Shown here piece after piece: positions 8,607-20,546 of a stretch of 64,000 nucleotides of DNA. Under the pieces are notes generated by a model. That model searched no databases, was not told the origin of the DNA, and saw only the letters and a list, made by a program, of their open reading frames with translations. The position numbers and the translations under genes are program-made. Source of the stretch: Actomonas aquatica (GTDB lineage: Bacteria; Verrucomicrobiota; Verrucomicrobiia; Opitutales; Opitutaceae); contig NZ_CP139781.1 of NCBI RefSeq assembly GCF_019679435.2, positions 6,010,001-6,074,000 of the forward strand, given 5' to 3'. Numbering within the stretch: the stretch's first letter is position 1; each line of letters begins with the position of its first letter.

Positions 8607-8680
8607 GCAGCGCGAGCAAGCTCGCAGCCTACAGCGTGTGATCGAACCCGAAATGTAGGCTGCGAGCTTGCTCGCGCTGC
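8607..8680. repeat. Paired inverted REP elements (27-bp perfect arms)
   Basis: Arms 8607-8633 and 8654-8680 are exact reverse complements around a 20-nt spacer. Each arm is itself a REP-like unit: a GTAG head, then GGCTGC, then an inner hairpin GCGAGC-TT-GCTCGC. The pair lies between two convergent genes (stops at 8594 and 8706) and could also act as a bidirectional terminator. A near-identical single copy is at 48145-48170. Confidence 0.85.
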
Positions 8681-8705
8681 GGGTAGTCGGCGATCCCTGC
8701 TTCAA

Positions 8706-10817
8706 TCAGAGCGTCACCGGGTAGAGTTCGATGAGGACGGTGCCGGTGGAACCGGTGGGAGAATCGACGCGCACGGTGTAGGCGCCGGGCGGGAGGGCGA
8801 CAACGGTGGCGGCGTCGCGACTGTTGGCGGGCAGGGCAAACGCGCCGACGGCTTGGGTGGCGTCTTCGATCTGAGTCGCGTTGCCGGCGCGGTCCCAGTC
8901 GTCGTTGGTGACGACGGTGGCACCGTTGGCATTCAGCACAGTGAGGCGGGGATTGTCGGCTGCGGTGGTGAGGCCAAAGTCGGCGAGAGCCGGTCCCACG
9001 GCGCGGAGCAGAAAGGTGCGGGGCGTGTCGCCGGGCACCACAAAACCGGGCAAGAGCACTTCTCCCGGGCGCGTGAGGTCGGCGCGCACGGATAGATTGG
9101 CCATCTCACTCTCGGCGATCGCGTCGGCGTCGTAGACTTCGATGAGTCCATTGCCCGACAACCCGTCGCGGTCGCGCAGGTGCACCGTGTAGATGCCGGG
9201 ATCGAGCGTCACAAGCAGGGCGCTGTCGGCGGCGTCGGTGGATAGCGTGAAGGCACCGAGCTGCGCGGTGATGGCGGCGAGGTCGGTCGCATCAGGCTGT
9301 TCGTGCCAGGCGCCGGCGGTGGCCAGCGGGGTATCGTTGCCGAGGGCGAAAAGACTGAGCTGGGGACGGGGCAAGGCGTCGTTGAGACCGAAGGTGGCGA
9401 GGGAGGGTCCGATGCCGCGAATGAGAAGGGTTTTGGGCGCGTCGCCGGAGACCACGAAACCCGAAACCATCGCGCCGCTGGTGGTCGACAGGTAGGCGCG
9501 GCTGGAGAGGTTGGAGAGGGCGGGCGGGGGCGTGACGACGACGGGATCGGGTTCGGGCTGGGGATCGGGTTCCGGGTCCGGCTCGGGTTCCGGGGTCGGG
9601 GTGGTGGGCGTTTCGTCGTCTGGCACGGTCACCTCGACGAAGGGGTCGCTGAACTTGGCATCGGTGAGCAGGGTTTCGTCGGTGAGGGTGCGGAGGAAGG
9701 CGACGAGGGCGTTGCGGTCGTTGTTGTTGAGGCCGATGCGGGGCTGTTGTCCGGGGGGCGGCTGCAGGATCTCGGCGAGTTGGGCGTGGGGCTGGATGTC
9801 GCGGGCGTAGAAATCCATCACCTCGCGCAGGGTGTTGAAGCGGCCGTCGTGCATGAAGGGAGCGGTGACCGCGACATTGCGCAGCGACGGCACGCGGAAG
9901 CGGCCGGTGTCGTTGACGTTGCCGGTGGATTCGGCGATGCCGAGGTCGTTGGTTGAGACGCGGTCGAGGCCGTTGTTGGTCGCGCCGGTGGTGGTGCTGG
10001 CGTGCGGGGTGAAGAGGCCGGGACTGATGAAGGCTTCGGTGGTGTGGCAGTCGATGCAGGACGGACCGTTGCGGCCGACGCCGTAGAAGATGGCTTTGCC
10101 CTGATTCTCCTGCGCCGTGAAGTTGGGGAAGGGATCGGTGGGGCTGTTGACGCTGGAGCGTCCCTGATCGTAGCGGCTGTTGGTGCTCACCATACTGCGC
10201 ACAAACTGGGCGAGAGCGCGGGCGATGCGATCGGCGTCGATGGTGTCATCGCCGAAGGCGTGGGTGAAGAGGGTCGGATAATAATCCTGTGCTGAAACAA
10301 TGGATACGAGCTGTTCGAGGGTGAGGCCCATCTCGACCTCGTCCTGGAAGGGCATGAGCACCTGAGCTTCGAGGGAGTCGGCGCGTTCGTCCCAGAAGTA
10401 TTTACCCGAGTCGTTGAAGCGCGCGTTGGTGAGGCTCATGGAGTGACGGCGCGTTTCGCCGCCGGCGAAGCCGAGGCTGAGTTGGCGCGAGTCGCTGAAG
10501 CCGGCGGATTGATCGTGGCAGGACGCGCAGGAGACGGTGCCGTTGGCGCTCAGGTTGATGTCGTAGAACAACACCCGGCCGAGCGTGGCACCGTCGTCGG
10601 TGGTCGGATTGTCGGCGGGCGTCGAATCATTGTCGGCGGCGGCATTCTGGAAGGGCGAGTTGCCCGGAATCTGGTTTTCGAGCAGGTAGGCCGGCAGCGC
10701 GATGTCGGCGTAGTTGGCCGGGTCATCGGGCAGGACGGGCACACGTTCGGCGCGGATCACGCCGACCGCGGCGACGGTGAACAAGGGCAGAGCAAGGTAG
10801 GCAGCACGAGGGGACAT
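8706..10817 (-). CDS. Di-haem cytochrome c peroxidase/MauG-family protein with duplicated C-terminal domain
   Basis: This 703-residue exported protein has an N-terminal hydrophobic segment and two haem c sites, CASCH (97-101) and CIDCH (254-258). The surrounding sequence (AxLGRVLFYD, FWDERADSLEAQ, FRVPSLRNVAVTAPFMHDGRF) is typical of bacterial cytochrome c peroxidases. After about residue 398 comes a Pro/Glu/Asp linker (PEPEPDPEPDPQPEPDP). Two copies of a ~130-residue module follow, each containing GFVVxGDxPxTxLLRxxGPxLAxFGL. Classical peroxidases are about 350 residues, so the extension is unusual. Periplasmic peroxide reduction is the default role; a MauG-like oxidation reaction is possible. 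Confidence 0.88.
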   Translation of the reverse strand: MSPRAAYLALPLFTVAAVGVIRAERVPVLPDDPANYADIALPAYLLENQIPGNSPFQNAAADNDSTPADNPTTDDGATLGRVLFYDINLSANGTVSCASCHDQSAGFSDSRQLSLGFAGGETRRHSMSLTNARFNDSGKYFWDERADSLEAQVLMPFQDEVEMGLTLEQLVSIVSAQDYYPTLFTHAFGDDTIDADRIARALAQFVRSMVSTNSRYDQGRSSVNSPTDPFPNFTAQENQGKAIFYGVGRNGPSCIDCHTTEAFISPGLFTPHASTTTGATNNGLDRVSTNDLGIAESTGNVNDTGRFRVPSLRNVAVTAPFMHDGRFNTLREVMDFYARDIQPHAQLAEILQPPPGQQPRIGLNNNDRNALVAFLRTLTDETLLTDAKFSDPFVEVTVPDDETPTTPTPEPEPDPEPDPQPEPDPVVVTPPPALSNLSSRAYLSTTSGAMVSGFVVSGDAPKTLLIRGIGPSLATFGLNDALPRPQLSLFALGNDTPLATAGAWHEQPDATDLAAITAQLGAFTLSTDAADSALLVTLDPGIYTVHLRDRDGLSGNGLIEVYDADAIAESEMANLSVRADLTRPGEVLLPGFVVPGDTPRTFLLRAVGPALADFGLTTAADNPRLTVLNANGATVVTNDDWDRAGNATQIEDATQAVGAFALPANSRDAATVVALPPGAYTVRVDSPTGSTGTVLIELYPVTL

Positions 10818-10850
10818 GCCGCGAGAGACGCACGCTAAGTCGCGAACGTT

Positions 10851-10912
10851 CCGGCTTTTACCCGGGCTTAACCAAAGGCCGGGCCGGCTTTACAAAGGCT
10901 TAATAAAAGCGG
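10851..10912. repeat. Imperfect direct repeat upstream of the cytochrome c peroxidase gene
   Basis: Two ~29-bp copies (10851-10879 and 10884-10912) share the order CCGGCTTT, AC, GGCTTAA, AAAG. They lie 34-95 bp upstream of the peroxidase start on its transcription side, where a regulator could bind. Functional meaning is speculative. Confidence 0.4.
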
Positions 10913-10915
10913 GGC

Positions 10916-10940
10916 GGCCTCACACCAGGTGAGGCCCTAC
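10916..10940 (-). repeat. REP-like hairpin with GTAG head
   Basis: Perfect 8-bp stem GGCCTCAC / GTGAGGCC with a 5-nt loop. On the minus strand it is preceded by GTAG, the head tetranucleotide typical of REP elements mobilised or bound by RAYT proteins. It lies 9 bp after the pepF stop. Confidence 0.6.
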
Positions 10941-10948
10941 ACTTCGAG

Positions 10949-12754
10949 CTAGGAGAGGGCGTCGACGGCGGCGGCGTAGGCGTCGACCTGCGGGTTGATC
11001 GCGTTGATGGCCTCGGCCCAGAAGGCGGGATCGGTGAGGTCGCGGCCGAGGGACTGGCGCACGACCTCCTCGCAGGTGGCGCGACCGGTGAGGCTGAGAA
11101 ACTTTTCATAGCGCGGCAGGAAGGCCGCGCCCTCGTGCTTAAATTCCTGATACAGCGCCGAGCTGAGGAGGAAGCCGAAGGTGTAGGGGAAATTGTAGAA
11201 CGAGAGGTCGGTGATGTAGAAATGCAGCTTCGACGCCCAGAACCACGGGTCTTCGCCGCCGACTTCCAGGACGTCGCCGAACATTTCGCGCTGGGCTTCG
11301 ACCATGAGTTCCTTGATGCGACTCACCGGGACCAGACCGGACTGACGTTCGGCGTAGAAGGCCGACTCAAATTTGAAGCGCACCGGAATATCGAGCAGGT
11401 AGGACGGCGCGTGCGAAACGACCTGAGCGGTGAGGAACGCGCGCTGGGCGGCATCCAGATTTGGATCGGCGAGCAGACCGTCGAAAAGCAGCTTCTCCGC
11501 GAACGTGGACGCGGTTTCGGCGAGCGTCATCGGGTAGTCCTGCGCGCAGGGGCGCAGGGAATTGAGCAGATGCGAATGCCACGTGTGACCCGTTTCGTGG
11601 GCGAGGGTGGTGACGTCTTCCATCGTGCCACCGTAGGTCATGTAAATGCGCTCCTCGCGGGTGAGGGCGGAACCGGTGGCGAAGGCGCCGGCGCGTTTGT
11701 TGGGGCGTTTCTCCGACTCGATCCAGCGGTGTTCGAGCATGTGGCGGAAGTAGGCCTGCAGGTCCGGGTAGGCGGCGCCGAAGGCGGACTCAACCAGCGC
11801 GGTGGCGCGCGGCCAGTCGAGGGCGGGCAAGGTGTCCTTCAACTGCGGGGCGGAGAGGTCATACCAAGCGAGGGTCGGCGTGCCTTGGAGGCGGGCGTTG
11901 AGGCGCAGGATGCGGCGGCCGACCTCGGTTTGGTTTTGAATGGCCTCCATCATCGCCTCGAGGCTGGCGCGCGAGAGCGCGGCGTCGTGCAGGGGCGCGT
12001 CGAGGAAATGCGGCTGACCGCGGCGGGCATAGAGGGTGTGGCGCGTGCCGGCGATGGCGTTAAGGGCGGCGCCGAGCGTGTCCTCGTTGGCTTCCCAGAC
12101 GCGGTTGCTGGAAGTGAAGGCGGCGGCGCGCACGCGGCGGTCGGGGTGATTAAGCAACGAGCGGCGCTGCGACATGGGCACGGTTTCGGTGCGACCATCG
12201 GGCCACGTGAGGGGGAAGCTCATCTTGCCGGTGAGGGTGCCGTAGAGGCGGCCCCAGGCGCTGATGCCGTCGACGCCGAGATCGGCCGCGAGGGCCTCGG
12301 ACTCGGTGCTCATGCGCTGTTGGGCGGAGGCGCGCAGACGGCCGGCGGTGTGGGCGGCATCGGTCAGACGTTCGTCGGCGATGAAGGCGTCCCAAACCTC
12401 GGCGCTCGCGTCGCGCAGGCCGCACTCCAAGGCGGTGGTGAGTTTGCTCAAGCCGGCCTGGAGTTGGGCGAGGGCGGCTTCGGCGCTTTGGTAGGCCTCA
12501 TTGGCGGCGTCGGCCGAGCCGAGGCAGTCGAGGTAGGAGCTGAGGTGATGCAGGCGCGCGGTCACGTCCTCCCAGGCGAGGAACCGTTGCACCCAAGTGT
12601 CGGCGTTGGTCGCGTCGAGGGGCGCGGTGGCGGCGGTCGTCTGCAGGCCGCTGGCGAGATCGGCTGCGAGGGTTTGGAGGAAGGCACGATGTTCCGGCCC
12701 GTCGAAAGTGGGGAAGTAGCTTTCGAGGGTCCAGGTGGTGGCGGGAGCGGCCAT
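10949..12754 (-). CDS. M3-family oligoendopeptidase (PepF-like)
   Basis: This 601-residue protein has the zinc site HETGHTWH (HETGH at residues 386-390) and the downstream sequence of the PepF/M3 family (AETASTFAEKLLFDGLL). There is no signal peptide, so it is a cytosolic metallopeptidase degrading short peptides. ATG 12754 begins MAAPATTWTLESYFP, a normal PepF N-terminus. Its stop lies 131 bp from the peroxidase start, and the tyrS stop lies 15 bp upstream of its own start, so it may be co-transcribed with tyrS. Confidence 0.9.
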   Translation of the reverse strand: MAAPATTWTLESYFPTFDGPEHRAFLQTLAADLASGLQTTAATAPLDATNADTWVQRFLAWEDVTARLHHLSSYLDCLGSADAANEAYQSAEAALAQLQAGLSKLTTALECGLRDASAEVWDAFIADERLTDAAHTAGRLRASAQQRMSTESEALAADLGVDGISAWGRLYGTLTGKMSFPLTWPDGRTETVPMSQRRSLLNHPDRRVRAAAFTSSNRVWEANEDTLGAALNAIAGTRHTLYARRGQPHFLDAPLHDAALSRASLEAMMEAIQNQTEVGRRILRLNARLQGTPTLAWYDLSAPQLKDTLPALDWPRATALVESAFGAAYPDLQAYFRHMLEHRWIESEKRPNKRAGAFATGSALTREERIYMTYGGTMEDVTTLAHETGHTWHSHLLNSLRPCAQDYPMTLAETASTFAEKLLFDGLLADPNLDAAQRAFLTAQVVSHAPSYLLDIPVRFKFESAFYAERQSGLVPVSRIKELMVEAQREMFGDVLEVGGEDPWFWASKLHFYITDLSFYNFPYTFGFLLSSALYQEFKHEGAAFLPRYEKFLSLTGRATCEEVVRQSLGRDLTDPAFWAEAINAINPQVDAYAAAVDALS

Positions 12755-12769
12755 GGGAAGTGGGTGGGT

Positions 12770-14044
<1,275 letters not shown>

Positions 14045-14273
14045 CGGGAAAACGTTCAAAAAAGCGGGCGGGCGCAGGGTGGGGCAAGGGCAATAACGTG
14101 AAGGCCGCGGCGGCGGGGTCAGGCCTGCTAATGAAAACGCAAAGTCGGAAAATAGAGGGGCTTCTATTCGTAAAAACGGATTGCGACGCCCTCCGGCTGC
14201 TACGTAAGTTCAGGGTCCTTTTCGCCTCCTTGGTGGGGCGGAATCCAATTCGAACCACGAACTTTAAGATACC

Positions 14274-14747
14274 ATGCCCATCGCAGTAGGATCCACCGCC
14301 CCCGATTTCACGCTCAAGAGCAAGACCGCCGAAGGTCTGGTCGATGTGAAGCTGAGCGACAACTTTGGCGAGAAGGCCACGGTGTTGCTCTTCTTCCCCC
14401 TCGCGTTCACCGGCGTGTGCACCCAAGAATTCTGCGACGTGACCGCGGGTCTCGCCCAATACGCCGACCTCGGCGCCAGCGTCATCGGCATCAGCGTCGA
14501 CAGCCCGTTCGCGCAGGAAGCCTGGGCCAAGGCCAACAAGATCGACATCACCCTGGTCTCCGACCTGAACAAGGACGTCACCAAGGCCTACGACGTCGTG
14601 TTTCCGGGGCTCGCCGGCATCGGTGACACCTCCGCCCGCGCCGCCTTCGTGATCGGCAAGGACGGCGTGGTGAAATACGCCGAGCAGACCCCGGCCCCGA
14701 CCGAGCTGCCGGACTTCGAGGCCGTCAAGGCCGCCTTGGCCAGCTAA
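14274..14747 (+). CDS. Peroxiredoxin (AhpC/TSA-type, redoxin domain)
   Basis: This 157-residue protein has the thioredoxin-like peroxiredoxin fold. The catalytic segment FFPLAFTGVCTQEFC places the peroxidatic cysteine at residue 49, with a second cysteine at 54. It reduces peroxides in the cytosol using a thiol donor. The 229-bp region upstream, divergent from tyrS, must hold both promoters; a small dyad AATAGA-N6-TCTATT lies at 14151-14168. A hairpin terminator follows at 14756-14787. Confidence 0.9.
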   Translation: MPIAVGSTAPDFTLKSKTAEGLVDVKLSDNFGEKATVLLFFPLAFTGVCTQEFCDVTAGLAQYADLGASVIGISVDSPFAQEAWAKANKIDITLVSDLNKDVTKAYDVVFPGLAGIGDTSARAAFVIGKDGVVKYAEQTPAPTELPDFEAVKAALAS

Positions 14748-14755
14748 GCCACCGT

Positions 14756-14787
14756 CGCGGTCCGATTGGCGACCGCGTGTTTTCTTC
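14756..14787 (+). terminator. Probable terminator after the peroxiredoxin gene
   Basis: Stem CGCGGTC / GACCGCG (7 bp, 8-nt loop) followed by the T-rich tract TGTTTTCTT, 9 bp after the stop. The T run is interrupted, so the termination strength is uncertain. Confidence 0.6.
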
Positions 14788-14862
14788 CGCTCGTCGGGGC
14801 TGTCCCGACCGTGGGCCACGGCGAGCGTCTCCCCGATTTAAGCATAAAGTAACAGACCCAAC

Positions 14863-17670
<2,808 letters not shown>

Positions 17671-17681
17671 ACCCTTCCAAT

Positions 17682-17714
17682 GCCGGAGAGCGCTTGCCGC
17701 TCTCCGGCTTTTTT
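17682..17714 (+). terminator. Strong rho-independent terminator of acnA
   Basis: Perfect 11-bp stem GCCGGAGAGCG / CGCTCTCCGGC with loop CTTGC, then six T. It lies 11 bp after the aconitase stop and just before the STAS gene start, separating the two transcripts. Confidence 0.93.
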
Positions 17715-17720
17715 CTCGCC

Positions 17721-18233
17721 GTGTCCTCTTCCTCCGAAACCCGTTTCCTCGTCGATCCCGATTCTGATCCGGTCGCTATCCGGATTGAGGGCAAGGCATC
17801 GTTCCAAAATTGCTCCTGTGTGAAGGAGTTTGTCGAAGGCGCGATCGCCGAGGGGAAGCGGCGCTTCGTGATGGATTTTGAGGGCTGCTCCGGCATGGAC
17901 AGCACCTTCCTCGGCCTGCTGGCCGGCACCTCGCTGCAACTGCGCAAGACCGAGCCGCGCGGCTCGCTGGTCGTCTGCAATCTCAACGAGCGCAACGCTG
18001 AGCTCGTGCGCAACCTCGGCCTCACCCGTCTGCTCACCGTCGACGACGGAGCGAGTGCGGCGACGTCCGGTGCGGCGTCGGGTCCGCTCGAGTGCAAGCC
18101 CGTCTCCGACGAAGTCGCGGCGGCCCGGCTGGTGCTCGACATGCACACCAATCTGGTGGAAGCCGATGAGTCCAACGCCGCGAAATTTCGCGACGTGATG
18201 GACATCCTCAAAAAGCAGCTCGGCGAAGACTGA
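17721..18233 (+). CDS. STAS-domain (anti-sigma-factor-antagonist-like) protein
   Basis: This 170-residue protein has one STAS domain. The phosphorylatable serine position appears in CSGMDSTFLGLLAG (Ser61 after Asp60), followed by the typical continuation SLVVCNLNERNAELVRNLGL. A ~55-residue tail extends beyond the domain. GTG 17721 was chosen because the frame upstream runs into the acnA terminator. In the SpoIIAA family such proteins sequester an anti-sigma kinase in its partner-switch role; no kinase or phosphatase partner is encoded nearby, so its pathway is unknown. Confidence 0.85.
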   Translation: MSSSSETRFLVDPDSDPVAIRIEGKASFQNCSCVKEFVEGAIAEGKRRFVMDFEGCSGMDSTFLGLLAGTSLQLRKTEPRGSLVVCNLNERNAELVRNLGLTRLLTVDDGASAATSGAASGPLECKPVSDEVAAARLVLDMHTNLVEADESNAAKFRDVMDILKKQLGED

Positions 18234-18264
18234 GCGGGACGGTCGGGGCGGTGGCCGTCGGATC

Positions 18265-18855
18265 CTAGTCGTCGCGGCGGGCGACCTTGATGCCTTTGTC
18301 GCGGCAGTAGGCTTCCCAGCCGAAGTCGATCAACGCCACCTGCATGAGGCCCTCGGCGATCAGGTAGTGATCGCGAAACTCCCAGCGGTCGCCGACGGCT
18401 TCGTAGACGTAAGCGTGTTCGGAGACCTCGTAGCGGTTGCCCACCCGGATCGAGGCGTAGGCGAAGTTACCCTGCGGCAAATCAGCTTCGTCGATGGAGA
18501 GGGTGAAGAGGTGGGGATCCTCGGCGCTGAGGTCTTTGGGCAACGGTCGACAGATCTCGCTCAGGGCGGTGCGCAGGGAGCGGGTGATGCGACGATCGTA
18601 GGGATCGAGTTGATACAGGTGCGATTCGTTGCCGTAGGCTTTGTGCCAGGCGCGGGCGGCTTCGAGAATAACGGCCTGTTCGGTGACGGAAAAGGGGCGG
18701 GCGGAGGCCGGGGTGCTGTCGCGCTGGGCGACGAGATTGCCGCGGGACCGGATGCCGGAGTTTTGACAGCCGGTCAGGAGGAGACCGAGGCCGGCGATGC
18801 TCAGCGTGAGCCAGATAACACGCTGCGCGGGACGTGGGGTGAGTCGATCGAGCAT
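18265..18855 (-). CDS. Predicted lipoprotein of unknown function
   Basis: ATG 18855 (MLDRLTPRPAQ) gives a signal peptide with lipobox LLTGC, so the mature protein would be anchored at the cysteine. The remaining ~160 residues contain an acidic/aromatic pattern (LFTLSIDEADLPQGNFAYASI, HAYVYEAVGDRWEFRDHY) that I do not recognise. The frame is open upstream, but no convincing earlier start precedes the lipoprotein signal. It is convergent with the STAS gene and divergent from the GH5 gene. Confidence 0.75.
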   Translation of the reverse strand: MLDRLTPRPAQRVIWLTLSIAGLGLLLTGCQNSGIRSRGNLVAQRDSTPASARPFSVTEQAVILEAARAWHKAYGNESHLYQLDPYDRRITRSLRTALSEICRPLPKDLSAEDPHLFTLSIDEADLPQGNFAYASIRVGNRYEVSEHAYVYEAVGDRWEFRDHYLIAEGLMQVALIDFGWEAYCRDKGIKVARRDD

Positions 18856-18987
18856 GGGAATGGGGTGGTTCCGGCCGCAGTTTTTGTGCCTAACGATGGC
18901 GGAAGTCGACCCCCGGAGCCGGAAATGTGCAATTGAACCGGTTTTGGAAAAGAGCGCCAAAAGTGCGCAGGGAAGGGGGTTGCCCGG

Positions 18988-20079
18988 GTGGCAAAAATGG
19001 CTGATTTCCTAGGGGTGTCCTCGCTAAAAACCCTTTCCGTTCGTGCAATCGCCGCGTCGCTTTTGGTGACGTGGGCGGGAATTGGCAGCACCGCTGTCGC
19101 TGAGCAGACCTTCAGCGACCGCCCTGAAGCGATGGAGGCGACGGCGCAGCAGTCGTTCATCGGTGTCGATGGCAATCGTTTCGTGAATGAGGCGGGCGAG
19201 ACGGTGATCTTTCGTGGACTCGCCTTCTCCGATCCGGCCTCATTGCTGGAGCGCGGCGTCTGGGGCCGCGGGTATTTTGAAGCGGCCAAGAGCTGGAACG
19301 CCAACCTGGTGCGCATCCCGATTCACCCGGGTCACTGGAAGGCGCTGGGCGAGAAACAATACCTCTCGATGCTGGACGACGCGGTGCGCTGGGCGGGCGA
19401 GTTGGACATGTATGTGATCATCGACTGGCACACCATCGGCAACCCGCTCACGGGTGTGTTTCACGGTCCCAACTACATCACCTCGCGCGATGAGACCTTC
19501 CGTTTCTGGCACACCATTGCGAACCGCTACCGCAACAATCCGACGGTGGCGTTTTACGAACTCTGGAACGAGGCCACCAACTACAACGGCCAGTTCGGTC
19601 GCATGCCGTGGGGCGACTACAAAGCCTTCCTCGAGGACCTGATTTGGATGATCCAGAAGATCGACCCCAAGGTGGTGCCGCTCGTCTGCGGCTTCAACTG
19701 GGGCTACGACCTGCGCAACATCCAGCGTGAGCCGATCGAAGCCAAGGGCATTGGCTACGTGGTGCATCCCTATCCGCAGAAGTCGAAGAACTGGGACTAC
19801 GATTGGGAGCAGATCTGGGGTTTTGCCGCGCAGAACTATCCGGTCATTGCGACCGAGTTTGGTTTCATGAGAGAGGACGAGCCGGGGTCACACAATCCGG
19901 TGATCGGCGACGAAGTTTACGGTGAGGCCATCATCAAATTCTTCGAAGAGCGTGGCATCTCCTGGACACCGTGGGTGTTTGATCCGCTCTGGACGCCGAA
20001 CCTCATTCTCGACTGGGACTACACGCCGAGCACGCACGGCGCGTTCTTCCGCCAGAAGATGATGGAACTGAACAAGTAG
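18988..20079 (+). CDS. Secreted glycoside hydrolase family 5 (cellulase-like) enzyme
   Basis: This 363-residue protein has a signal peptide (hydrophobic core AIAASLLVTWAGIGST, cleavage near AVA|EQ) and a GH5 catalytic barrel. Motifs include NLVRIPIHP, YVIIDWHT, FYELWNEA (acid/base glutamate in WNE) and VIATEFGF (nucleophile glutamate). It probably hydrolyses a beta-glucan or mannan in the periplasm or outside the cell. GTG 18988 has GGGGG eight bases upstream; ATG 18997 is a plausible alternative. It stands alone. Confidence 0.9.
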   Translation: MAKMADFLGVSSLKTLSVRAIAASLLVTWAGIGSTAVAEQTFSDRPEAMEATAQQSFIGVDGNRFVNEAGETVIFRGLAFSDPASLLERGVWGRGYFEAAKSWNANLVRIPIHPGHWKALGEKQYLSMLDDAVRWAGELDMYVIIDWHTIGNPLTGVFHGPNYITSRDETFRFWHTIANRYRNNPTVAFYELWNEATNYNGQFGRMPWGDYKAFLEDLIWMIQKIDPKVVPLVCGFNWGYDLRNIQREPIEAKGIGYVVHPYPQKSKNWDYDWEQIWGFAAQNYPVIATEFGFMREDEPGSHNPVIGDEVYGEAIIKFFEERGISWTPWVFDPLWTPNLILDWDYTPSTHGAFFRQKMMELNK

Positions 20080-20115
20080 GTTCCAAGAAGCCGGCGGGAG
20101 GGGGCGAGAGGGATG

Positions 20116-20430
20116 ACCGAGAAGCAACAGGGAGCGGCCGAGACGGCCGCTGCTACATCAGGACGGGGATGTAGCCGCGGGCGTGTCGCCCGCGTTTGCG
20201 GTGGTCGGGGCGAGGGGACGGCCGAGAGGCAACAGGGAGCGGCCGAGACGGCCGCTGCTACATCAGGACGGGGATGTAGCCGCGGGCGTGTCGCCCGCGT
20301 TTGCGGTGGTCGGGCCGAGGGGATGACCGAGAGGCAATAGGGAGCGGCCGAGACGGCCGCTGCTACACTAGGCCGGGGATGTAGCCACGGGCGTGTCGCC
20401 CGCGTTTGCCGTGATGGGGCCGAGGGGCAA
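20116..20430. repeat. Three tandem 105-bp units, each a pair of opposed REP hairpins
   Basis: Units begin at 20116, 20221 and 20326; the third is slightly diverged. Each contains AGCGGCC-GAGAC-GGCCGCT ending in CTAC (a minus-strand GTAG head), then about 14 bp later a plus-strand GTAG followed by a hairpin of CGCGGGCG-TGT-CGCCCGCG type. Heads face each other as in BIME-type REP clusters. A further degenerate element (minus-strand GTAG at 20456-20459) follows. The whole 467-bp intergenic region 20080-20546 contains no credible gene. Confidence 0.88.
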
Positions 20431-20484
20431 TGGCGGCTTGCCGCAAGCGGCAGCCCTACAAGAGGCAGCGGGGAATCGTTGCCC

Positions 20485-20513
20485 AAAAAAGGCGTGCCGC
20501 GGAGCGGCACGCC
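20485..20513 (-). terminator. Terminator of the pyruvate dehydrogenase operon
   Basis: Perfect 10-bp stem GGCGTGCCGC / GCGGCACGCC with a 3-nt loop. Read on the minus strand it is followed by TTTTTT, 33 bp past the pdhC stop. Confidence 0.9.
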
Positions 20514-20546
20514 TGAAAGGAGATGAACGGTGTATCCGTTACGCGA

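Noticed and set aside
20116..20430. CRISPR-like repeated array
   Set aside because: Units are contiguous 105-bp near-identical copies without unique spacers, and each contains two REP hairpins; no cas genes nearby.
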